From NCBI RefSeq assembly GCF_035607555.1, contig NZ_JAVHWZ010000001.1, positions 310,001-374,000 of the forward strand: a DNA stretch of 64,000 bases, written 5' to 3'. Position 1 is the first letter of the stretch, and each line of letters starts with the position of its first letter. Below are positions 37,901-44,965 of this stretch, in pieces. The position numbers were made by a program, and so were the translations under genes. This DNA comes from Candidatus Bealeia paramacronuclearis. Its GTDB lineage: Bacteria > Pseudomonadota > Alphaproteobacteria > UBA9655. Below the pieces are notes generated by a model. The model made no database searches and had not been told where the DNA came from. It worked only from the letters and a program-made list of their open reading frames with translations.

Positions 37901-39000
37901 GGCGAGCTGCCCGTACATAAACGTTGTAAATTAAGGGCTGCATTCACATCTCTGTCATGAGATTGGTTGCAATGTGGACACGTCCAATGTCTCTCCGACA
38001 ACTTTAAATCCGCATAAACACATCCGCAGCTATGGCAGAGCTTGCTTGACGGAAAGAACCGATCAGCAACAAAAATTTGAGCATTATAGAGACCTGCCTT
38101 ATATTCCAATTGACGCCTGAATTCATAAAAAGACTGATCTAAAATATGTCGAGCTAATTTTCTGTTCGCTGACATACCTTTGACATTTAGGTTTTCAATG
38201 CCAATTTCATGATGATTCAGGACAATATCGGTTGTTGCCTTATGGAGATAATCACGTCTGATATTAGCGATTCGGGCGTGAAGACGTGCCAGTTTTTGAG
38301 TATGCTTTTTAAAATTCATACTCTTTTTATCTTTACGAGATAGCTGTCGAGAAGATCGTTTTAACTTCTTCAGCAAAGCGGTATGTGCCTTTGCTCCCTC
38401 AACAACCATGCCATTGGATAAAGTTGCCAGTTTTGTAATACCCAAATCCACACCCACAATACCTTGGTTCTTGCGTACATGAGGCAGTTTGTCTATTTCA
38501 ACACTGATGGATGCAAACCATCGGTCTGCAACTCTTGAGATCGTCAAGGATTTTATTTGTCCTTGAAATCTCAAATTCTCTGTTATTTTGACCCATCCCA
38601 AACAAGGAATTTGAATCTTTTTACCTGTCACACGAATGGCAGACTCTCCTTTTTGGGGCGGACCATTGTCCGCTCTAAAGCTATCCCTGATTCCTTTCTT
38701 TTTAAACTTGGGATATCCTCCCTGTTTGCGGAAAAAGCGGTTAAAAGCTGATCCTAAATTTTTGATGGCTTGTTGAGGGGCATTTTTAGTGACCTCTTGC
38801 ATCCAAGGATATTCTTCCGCCTTACAAGCATTGAGAAGTTTACGCAGGCTTATTTCTGTAGGCTTCTCACCATTCTGGTATTGTTTCTTCCATTGATCTA
38901 AAGCCCAATTATAAGCAAAGCGTGCAACACCGCAGGCTTTTCTAAAATAAGTCGCCTGCTTATTATTTGGCTTCAATTCTACTTTATGAACTAACAGCAT
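37804..39000 (-). CDS. tnpB: TnpB RNA-guided nuclease, IS607-associated
   Basis: 398 residues. N-terminal helical HTH/OrfB part (YFRKACGVARFAYNWALDQW). The RuvC-like domain keeps all three acidic residues: VGVDLGITKLATLS, IGIENLNVKGMS and DRDVNAALNLQ. The zinc ribbon cysteines are CHSCGC and CPHC. TnpB nucleases of this family are guided by an omega RNA and favour retention of the element by cutting empty donor sites. The active site appears intact. The start (39000) overlaps tnpA. Confidence 0.92.
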   Translation of the reverse strand: MLLVHKVELKPNNKQATYFRKACGVARFAYNWALDQWKKQYQNGEKPTEISLRKLLNACKAEEYPWMQEVTKNAPQQAIKNLGSAFNRFFRKQGGYPKFKKKGIRDSFRADNGPPQKGESAIRVTGKKIQIPCLGWVKITENLRFQGQIKSLTISRVADRWFASISVEIDKLPHVRKNQGIVGVDLGITKLATLSNGMVVEGAKAHTALLKKLKRSSRQLSRKDKKSMNFKKHTQKLARLHARIANIRRDYLHKATTDIVLNHHEIGIENLNVKGMSANRKLARHILDQSFYEFRRQLEYKAGLYNAQIFVADRFFPSSKLCHSCGCVYADLKLSERHWTCPHCNQSHDRDVNAALNLQRLCTGSSPETYACGVGSSGSFARQISETTCVESGIQHHA

Positions 39001-39607
39001 CGTAGGCTTCTTTCAGACCTTCCAATAATTTCTTGTTCTTTTTACTTCTCGCACCATACAATCTGGCCGAAAAAACAGTGATAATTTCCAACACATCTTT
39101 GGCGAGTTCCTCTTCAAAAGAGGGTTCTTTCCCTTGATTGATAATCACAACTTCTACCTGATTCATCTCACAAATGGAAAAGATTAATTCTGCTCCAAAT
39201 CTTAACAGCCTGTCTTTATGGGTTAAAACCAATCGACCTGCTTCTCTGTCTAAAATGGCACTAATCAGGATCTTCAGACCCTTTTTGTTGTAATTCATAC
39301 CACTGCCAAGATCCGCAATGGTCTCAAACTTCCAACCTTGAGCTGCACAATACATCTCAAGGACTTGTTTTTGTCTTTCCAAATCCTGCCGTTGATCGTG
39401 ACTGGAAACACGAGCATAGCAAAGCGTTTTTCTATCTATCTTTTCAGTGCGAACAAGATGAGGGCGCAAGGCAGATAAAGGATAACGTCTTTGTCCTCCC
39501 GCTGTTCTTTCGGGAACAAGGCGACTCTCTTTTTCCCATCGCCTTAATGTGCCATTTGACACTCCAAGAATACGACTGGCTTCTCTGATACTCAATAACT
39601 TATCCAT
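38984..39607 (-). CDS. tnpA: IS607-family serine recombinase transposase TnpA
   Basis: 207 residues. A MerR-type winged helix (LSIREASRILGVSNGTLRRW) is followed by a small serine-resolvase domain with the nucleophile in CYARVSSHDQRQDL and the conserved LVLTHKDRLLRFGAELIFSI. The MerR-first domain order is typical of IS607. The predicted catalytic residues are present. Confidence 0.93.
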   Translation of the reverse strand: MDKLLSIREASRILGVSNGTLRRWEKESRLVPERTAGGQRRYPLSALRPHLVRTEKIDRKTLCYARVSSHDQRQDLERQKQVLEMYCAAQGWKFETIADLGSGMNYNKKGLKILISAILDREAGRLVLTHKDRLLRFGAELIFSICEMNQVEVVIINQGKEPSFEEELAKDVLEIITVFSARLYGARSKKNKKLLEGLKEAYDAVSS

Positions 39608-39804
39608 AATTGGATAACTATATACAAGTTTAGATAGGTTTTAAAGAGCAGTTATTAACCCCATGGCGGCGGCTTTTTTTAACGTCTCGATGGGGAAAAT
39701 AGATTTTTCATCCCATTCGCTAGCAAAAGGTTCTAGTTCCGACTCTGCAAATTGCCGTGCCGCGTCTTGAAAGGCGCGTTGTTCGGAAGAAAGAAGCGGC
39801 ATCA

Positions 39805-40470
39805 TTATTTTTTCTCCCCAGGCGTTCCCACCCACTTTTGCCAGGCCAATAGAAGAGTTGTTTTTACACGAAGCTCCGGACCTTTTACGAGCGTTGGCTG
39901 TTGTTTGCGATAATTGTCAATCCAGGCGTTGATTACGTCAGGTTTTGAGAGGTTATCAATGTTAGGAATATTTTTCAAAGGGGGAATTGTTTTTGTCACT
40001 TCATTAAACAAGCCAATGTTTTCATTGCTTGACCACTTTTCGTTTGAAGATCTCAGCATAAACATGGCCATAGTCCGAGATCTGAGATAGTCTGATTCTT
40101 TATCAGACTCTTCTTTTTCTGACGTTATGGAAAACGTTAAATGTAATTTTGTGAACTTTTGGAATAAATAAAGATCCCATTTAAATTGCTCCTCTGGGCC
40201 TTGCATCTCATTAAGTTTGTGATGACCTTGCATTTTTGCCTGAAGATAATTAACGGCATTGAACAGGCCTTCTCTTTCACAGATTTCCCGAAATTTCCCC
40301 TTTCCTTCCAGGAGATCTGCTTGAAAAAACAAAGCGATGACCACAAAGCAAAAGGACCCCAAGGCGTTAAAAATTCTGCATTTAGAGCGCTGACAACGCT
40401 CTTTTCCGGATAAGTCCGGGAGGAAAGGTTCAGGATGACGTGGCTGAATTACATTTTGATACATTTTCAT
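39805..40470 (-). CDS. hypothetical membrane-anchored protein, tandem paralogue A
   Basis: 221 residues, behind a GGGAG ribosome site. A polar 34-residue leader (MKMYQNVIQPRHPEPFLPDL and on) precedes one hydrophobic segment (ALGSFCFVVIALFFQADLL). The rest is charged and helical, ending AWQKWVGTPGEKK. It shares SKCRIFN, LEGKG, KWDLYLFQKF and the C-terminus with the next gene upstream (paralogue B). The leader residues HPEPFLPDLSGKE come from a palindromic repeat. No known family. The stop overlaps the ATG of the dehydrogenase. Confidence 0.65.
   Translation of the reverse strand: MKMYQNVIQPRHPEPFLPDLSGKERCQRSKCRIFNALGSFCFVVIALFFQADLLEGKGKFREICEREGLFNAVNYLQAKMQGHHKLNEMQGPEEQFKWDLYLFQKFTKLHLTFSITSEKEESDKESDYLRSRTMAMFMLRSSNEKWSSNENIGLFNEVTKTIPPLKNIPNIDNLSKPDVINAWIDNYRKQQPTLVKGPELRVKTTLLLAWQKWVGTPGEKK
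40395..40440. repeat. palindromic repeat inside paralogue A coding sequence
   Basis: The segment CTTTTCCGGATAAGTCCGGG pairs with itself around TAAG and is followed by AGGAAAGGTTCAGGATGAC, the common repeat arm. It is translated in frame in the N-terminal leader of the 39805-40470 protein. Confidence 0.5.
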
Positions 40471-40488
40471 GACAGGCTCCCTTTCAAT

Positions 40489-41205
40489 TTATTTTTTCTC
40501 CTCAGGAATTTTTACCCATTGATCCCAAGCCCTTGTGATAACGGACTTAGTTCTGATTTGCAGAACACTTTGAGCCGGAATTACTTCTTGATGACGATGT
40601 TTTTTAATCCAGTCTTCAATGAGAGGTTCTGTTAATTGTAATTCAGTTTGTTTTGAAAGAAGGCTTCCTAAGGAGGAAATATTTAACTGAAGGCTCTCTA
40701 AAATGACTTTATTCTCTTGCCCACATTTTTGAGCCACATTTCTTGTGAGAAAGAAAGCTGAGGCTCGAAATTTACGATAAGTAGAGCTTGTTTTGGACTC
40801 TTCCTCTAAAGTTGCGCCTCGAATTATAAGATGTTTGACAAATTTTTTAAAACAATAAAGATCCCATTCAAATTTTTTGTCGTCATCTTTATTGTTGTCT
40901 AATTCATGAGCAACATTCATTTTAAAATCAAGATAGATTGTGGCATTTTTAACTTTATTTTCAAGTCCATCCTCACCGTCGAAGATTGAGCGAAGACCAC
41001 CTTTTCCTTCAAGGATGGAGGATTCCAAAAGCAAGGCGAAGGCGATATAGGTAAAGGATTTCAATCCATTGAAAATTCTACATTTAGAACTCTCGCAATG
41101 ATTTTTTCCATACAAGATATGCTGAGCCTGCCTCAGCATCTTAGAAAAAGATCCTGAAATAAATTCGGGATAATGTTGCTGTATTCCGCTTTGATACATT
41201 TTCAT
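40489..41205 (-). CDS. hypothetical membrane-anchored protein, tandem paralogue B
   Basis: 238 residues with a GAGGG ribosome site. The plan matches paralogue A: polar leader, SKCRIFNGLKSF, hydrophobic helix (FTYIAFALLLESSIL), LEGKGGLRSIF, KFEWDLYCFKKFVK and the end WDQWVKIPEEKK. The leader segment HYPEFISGSFSKMLRQAQH is the translation of a common CATCCTGAA-type repeat, not of ancestral gene sequence. Eighteen bases separate it from paralogue A, so the pair forms an operon. Function unknown. Confidence 0.65.
   Translation of the reverse strand: MKMYQSGIQQHYPEFISGSFSKMLRQAQHILYGKNHCESSKCRIFNGLKSFTYIAFALLLESSILEGKGGLRSIFDGEDGLENKVKNATIYLDFKMNVAHELDNNKDDDKKFEWDLYCFKKFVKHLIIRGATLEEESKTSSTYRKFRASAFFLTRNVAQKCGQENKVILESLQLNISSLGSLLSKQTELQLTEPLIEDWIKKHRHQEVIPAQSVLQIRTKSVITRAWDQWVKIPEEKK
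41115..41175. repeat. palindromic repeat inside paralogue B coding sequence
   Basis: Contains the perfect hairpin ATGCTGAG-CCTGC-CTCAGCAT and, beside it, CCTGAAATAAATTCGGGA, which shares CTGAAATAAATTC with the intergenic hairpin at 47177-47207. It is translated in frame in the leader of the 40489-41205 protein. Confidence 0.6.
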
Positions 41206-41471
41206 ACCCTCATGTCTGTCATTTTTATTTTTATAAAACTCAGGTTAAGAGGGAAGGTGGATTTCGTCAACAGAATGAGATGTTTTAAACAGGGCCACCT
41301 CATGAAAAACAGAAAGCATCACACCCCCGAATCGTCAGGCTGAATTATTTGGCTGCGCCACCGTTCCGGTCAGCATCTCAATGGCTTTGTTCGGGAGGGT
41401 ATGAAATTGATATTGCAAAATAAGTAAATAAAAATTATAATGAATGATTTTTTAAAATTTTGGAGAAAAAT

Positions 41472-42065
41472 ATGTTTGAAGTTGAGTTAAAGTTTATGTT
41501 AACCGATGCGGAAAAATCACACCTCCTTGAGGGCGCCGTTTTTGTTGAACATCAAAACTTCGTTGATGTTTATTATGACGATAAAAATTACAGTTTAAGC
41601 ATAAAAGACGTTTGGTTGCGCACAAGAAATGGAAAATTTGTTTTAAAACTCCCCCTCTCAACAACAAATTCATCTTTGAAGATGCAACGAAATTTCCCCA
41701 AACATGAAATTGAAAATGAAAGAGATATATTAAGTCATTTCAATATCCTACAAAATATTAGCACACATGAGGACCTTGTTGAAAATGGAATTTACCCTTT
41801 GTATCAATTTCGAAATATGCGGGAAAAGTATGTAAAAGATGGTTTTATCATTGATATAGACAAAGCTATTTTTGAGGATTTTATCTATGAAACTTGCGAA
41901 ATTGAACTGGTCGTTGCGTCTGAAAGTGAAATTGAGCATGCAATCAAAGAAATAGAAGATTTTGCCAAAAGACATGGGATTAAAGTGACTCATGTTGAAG
42001 GAAGATTGATCGAATATATAAGGAGAAAAAATCCGCGCCATTACGAAAAATTAAAGAAGGCTTAA
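41472..42065 (+). CDS. CYTH-domain phosphatase (thiamine-triphosphatase-like)
   Basis: 197 residues from the ATG at 41472 (MFEVELKF), chosen because GGAG at 41462-41465 is at proper spacing; a TTG at 41460 is unlikely. The EVELK signature (E-x-E-x-K), VWLRTRNGKFVLKLP, YEIELVV-like ETCEIELVVASE and the DID strand mark a CYTH tunnel enzyme that hydrolyses or cyclises triphosphates. DVYYDD and LSIKDVWLR look most like eukaryotic and bacterial thiamine triphosphatases. Substrate is inferred. The preceding 266 bases hold no clear gene. Confidence 0.8.
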   Translation: MFEVELKFMLTDAEKSHLLEGAVFVEHQNFVDVYYDDKNYSLSIKDVWLRTRNGKFVLKLPLSTTNSSLKMQRNFPKHEIENERDILSHFNILQNISTHEDLVENGIYPLYQFRNMREKYVKDGFIIDIDKAIFEDFIYETCEIELVVASESEIEHAIKEIEDFAKRHGIKVTHVEGRLIEYIRRKNPRHYEKLKKA

Positions 42066-42069
42066 AAAT

Positions 42070-43374
42070 TCAAGAACTCGAAATCAGCTCTTCATACAGG
42101 CGGTGCCAGTTGAGTTCGGCTTTCAGATGAATAAAAACAGATCCTAAAGCGACAGCCGCGCGATCCATAAAAACAAATTCGCGGGGGGGACGAACACCCC
42201 CTATTTTTTTAAGTTCGCTTAAAATTTCACCAGCAATTTTACGACCGTTCTGTCCAGACAAACTTTCGTCAATAGGACGGATGCGGTCGTCTAAAAGGGG
42301 TCCATATAAATAGGACGCCCAAAGATTAAGAATAGTAAGAAGTTCGGGTGTCATCGTCCCAAAGCCCCAGCTTTCATAAGCGTTTCTGGCCAGCTCTTCA
42401 TCATTATTTTGTAATGCATGGTAAAGTTGAATGACGCTTGCGATGAAAGATTTTGGAAATAGGCGAATGCATCCGTAATCCAAAAGATTCAAGGACAAAT
42501 CCTCACGCACCGTATAATTCCCCAAATGAGGATCGCCATGTAAAACTCCCTCTTTATAAAAAGGAAAATACCAAACACGGAAAAGGTTCTCGCAAATCTT
42601 ATTGCGAATCTCTTGTGGAGCGTCTTTAAATTCGAGAAGTTTTTGTCCGGGCATCCAACTCATCGTCAAAAGCCTTGAGGTTGAAAGCTCTGGAATGACC
42701 TCTGGGACGTGAACGAAATTTTGGCCTTCAAAAATCGCCCTAAAGAGGCGGATATGATCTGCTTCCCGTTTGTAATCCAATTCTTCATGAAGACGTTCGG
42801 CAATCTCAAGGTAGAGATTTTGTGGATCAATGGCACCTGATGTTTTGGCGTAAAGATTTAAAAATAATTTTAATTGGGCCAAATCCGCATTCACCGCCGA
42901 AGCCATATCCGGATATTGTAATTTGCACGCAAGATCACGCCCCTCTAGATTACGGACTTTGTGGACTTGACCCAAGGAGGCGGCTGCTGTGGCTTCATGG
43001 GTAAACGCTTGAAAAAGATTTTCCCAATCAGGTCCCAATTCTGCCTTCATGCGACGTTTGACAAAAAGCCAGCCCATGGCTGGCGCATTGGATTGAAGGG
43101 TTAGAAATTCTTCCGCATATTCTTGCGGTAACATATCGGGAACCATAGCTAAGATCTGGGCGATCTTCATGACAGGCCCCTTGAGATTACCCATATTGGA
43201 TTTTAAAAGCCCCGCATATCCGCCATGATCCATGGAAATTCCAAGATATTTCTCACCAAAAAGGCGGGCCATGAGTCCCCCCACAGTGGAGGTCGTTTCG
43301 GCATAGCGTTTTAAGCGTAAGGAAATACCGCCTTGATCCATGACATTAAGGAGCTTCTTCGCGGATGCGGGCAA
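42070..43374 (-). CDS. ABC1/UbiB-family atypical kinase
   Basis: 434 residues. The Ala-rich loop ATAAASLGQVHKV, the ion-pair Lys in LACKLQYPDM, the catalytic HGDPHLGNYTV and the DYG metal motif in NLLDYGCIRLFP are present. The N-terminal KxGQ motif reads MKIAQ, with Ala for Gly. These proteins support ubiquinone synthesis or lipid homeostasis. The start overlaps the pyk stop (43346); an ATG at 43341 is an alternative without overlap. Convergent with the CYTH gene four bases away. Confidence 0.88.
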   Translation of the reverse strand: MPASAKKLLNVMDQGGISLRLKRYAETTSTVGGLMARLFGEKYLGISMDHGGYAGLLKSNMGNLKGPVMKIAQILAMVPDMLPQEYAEEFLTLQSNAPAMGWLFVKRRMKAELGPDWENLFQAFTHEATAAASLGQVHKVRNLEGRDLACKLQYPDMASAVNADLAQLKLFLNLYAKTSGAIDPQNLYLEIAERLHEELDYKREADHIRLFRAIFEGQNFVHVPEVIPELSTSRLLTMSWMPGQKLLEFKDAPQEIRNKICENLFRVWYFPFYKEGVLHGDPHLGNYTVREDLSLNLLDYGCIRLFPKSFIASVIQLYHALQNNDEELARNAYESWGFGTMTPELLTILNLWASYLYGPLLDDRIRPIDESLSGQNGRKIAGEILSELKKIGGVRPPREFVFMDRAAVALGSVFIHLKAELNWHRLYEELISSS

Positions 43375-44773
43375 TACGAAGGATATTTGTGGATCCTGCC
43401 ACTTGGAAAGGGACCCCTGCGGTCACTACGATGCGGTCTCCCGTCTTGGCGAATTCTTCACTTTTTGCGCGAATGCATGCCATTGTAGTCGCCTCGCTAA
43501 AATCATGAACGTCTTCGCTGCACACAGAATGAACGCCCCATGCAAGTGTTAACCGGCGGGCAATATTTAATTGTGCGGTAAGCCCTAAAATAGGGCATTC
43601 TGGGCGTTCGCGTGCGGCCCTTAATGTCGTTTCCCCTGAAGTTGTAAATGTCACAATTGCTACAGCACCAATGGTGTGTGCAACTTGACTTGCAGCAGAA
43701 GTAATCGCATCAGAAGTTGTGGATTCTGGGGGCGTACGGCTTGCGTCCAAAAGCGTTCTATAGAGGGGATCTTGCTCCACACGACTTACAATACGGGACA
43801 TCATCTCAACGGATTCGACTGGGTATTCACCGGACGCAGATTCCGCCGAAAGCATAACCGCATCTGCCCCATCATAAACGGCGGTGGCCACATCTGAAGC
43901 CTCAGCACGGGTAGGTGATGGAGAATGCACCATCGAATCCAACATTTGTGTGGCGACTACAACAGGCTTTCCCTTAAGCCGCGATTCGCGAACGATGCGT
44001 TTTTGAATGCTGGGGACATCTTCAGGAGGGAGTTCGACACCCAAATCCCCTCGTGCCACCATAATTCCGTCGGAAAGTTCGACAATGGCCTCTAAATGCT
44101 CAATGGCTTGAGGCTTCTCCAGTTTTGAAAGGATTGCAGCACGCCCTTGCACAAGTTCGCGGGCCTCTAAAACATCTTCAGGACGTTGTACAAAAGAAAG
44201 GGCGATCCAATCCACGCCAAGCTCTAATCCTAAGGAGAGATCTTCCTTGTCTTTTTTCGTTAAAGGCGAGATAGGCAAAGCCACACCGGGAACATTAAGG
44301 CCTTTACGATCGGAAAGAGCCCCCCCCACAACAACCTCGCACAACGCATGTTGCGGACTGCAATCTTTGACTTTAAGTCGCACTTTTCCGTCATCCAAAA
44401 GAAGGTCTGCGCCCGGTTGAAGTACTTTAAAAATTTCAGGATGAGGAAGAGTCACTTCCTTTTCATTTCCTGAAAGGGACTCTAATTTCAGAAGAAAATC
44501 TTGGCCTTTTTCAAGGTCAATGGAGCCGTTCTCAAATTTTCCCACACGGAGTTTGGGACCTTGAAGATCGAGAAGGATGCCAATGGGTCTGCCCACTTTT
44601 TTCTCAAGATTTCGGATAATATTATAACTCTCCCGATGTTGGTCGTGAGATCCGTGGGAGAAATTCAGACGAAAAACATCGACCCCTGCCTGAAATAAAG
44701 ATTCAATCATCTCAGCGGAGGAACTGGCGGGCCCTAAAGTAGCCACAATTTTAGCAGATCGAAATCGTCTCAT
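43346..44773 (-). CDS. pyk: pyruvate kinase
   Basis: 475 residues. Blocks include AKIVATLGPASSS, VFRLNFSHGSHDQHR, LLDLQGPKLRVG, the active-site Lys in AAILSKLEKPQAIEHLE, DGIMVARGDLGVELP and GADAVMLSAESASGEYPV. It makes pyruvate and ATP from phosphoenolpyruvate. With pgi it indicates that at least part of glycolysis is retained. Upstream of the ABC1 kinase gene, overlapping it. Confidence 0.97.
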   Translation of the reverse strand: MRRFRSAKIVATLGPASSSAEMIESLFQAGVDVFRLNFSHGSHDQHRESYNIIRNLEKKVGRPIGILLDLQGPKLRVGKFENGSIDLEKGQDFLLKLESLSGNEKEVTLPHPEIFKVLQPGADLLLDDGKVRLKVKDCSPQHALCEVVVGGALSDRKGLNVPGVALPISPLTKKDKEDLSLGLELGVDWIALSFVQRPEDVLEARELVQGRAAILSKLEKPQAIEHLEAIVELSDGIMVARGDLGVELPPEDVPSIQKRIVRESRLKGKPVVVATQMLDSMVHSPSPTRAEASDVATAVYDGADAVMLSAESASGEYPVESVEMMSRIVSRVEQDPLYRTLLDASRTPPESTTSDAITSAASQVAHTIGAVAIVTFTTSGETTLRAARERPECPILGLTAQLNIARRLTLAWGVHSVCSEDVHDFSEATTMACIRAKSEEFAKTGDRIVVTAGVPFQVAGSTNILRIARIREEAP

Positions 44774-44934
44774 AATTTCTCTTATACCACCCTCTTAAGG
44801 GTTTGAGAATGCAAAGAATGAGATCCTGTTAGAAAAACGCAGAGGTGGGTTGTAATTTTTTGTTGCAATACAGTGGTGAGCATGCCAAGTTTATGAGATT
44901 AATCTTTTTTGGTTAAAAAAGAGTTAATGTTTGT

Positions 44935-44944
44935 ACAGTACTGT
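44935..44944. promoter_or_regulatory. 10-base perfect palindrome before the OPT transporter
   Basis: ACAGTACTGT lies 21 bases upstream of the ATG of 44966-47020 in an otherwise A+T-rich divergent region. It could be an operator half-site pair for a small repressor; no known regulator is assigned. Confidence 0.3.
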
Positions 44945-44965
44945 TTAACAAATGAGGAATGACCT

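Larger units (their letters stand above)
37760..39660 (-). mobile_element. IS607-family element with serine transposase and TnpB
   Basis: Both ends abut a GG dinucleotide (complement CC at 37760-37761 and 39659-39661), the preferred core of IS607 integration, and there is no larger target duplication or inverted repeat. It carries tnpA (38984-39607) and tnpB (37804-39000), overlapping by 17 bases. Both genes are full length, so the element may still be mobile. Confidence 0.88.
36767..39805 (-). pseudogene. acyl-CoA dehydrogenase split by an IS607 element
   Basis: The 5' part (39805 or 39802 to 39659) reads MPLLSSEQRAFQDAARQFAE through to KKAAAMG. The 3' part (37759 to 36767) resumes [20 protein letters not shown] and continues with [40 protein letters not shown] and the end [19 protein letters not shown]. 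Rejoining at the GG core gives 378-379 residues in frame, the normal length for isobutyryl-CoA dehydrogenase-like enzymes with the catalytic Glu in [12 protein letters not shown] flavoenzyme of branched-chain or fatty acid oxidation. The IS insertion disables it unless excised. Its ATG overlaps the upstream stop as TAATG. Confidence 0.9.

Noticed and set aside
37760-39660. Possible CRISPR-Cas12-like locus because of the TnpB RuvC domain
   Set aside because: No repeat-spacer array or cas1/cas2 is present; the MerR-resolvase partner marks an IS607 element.
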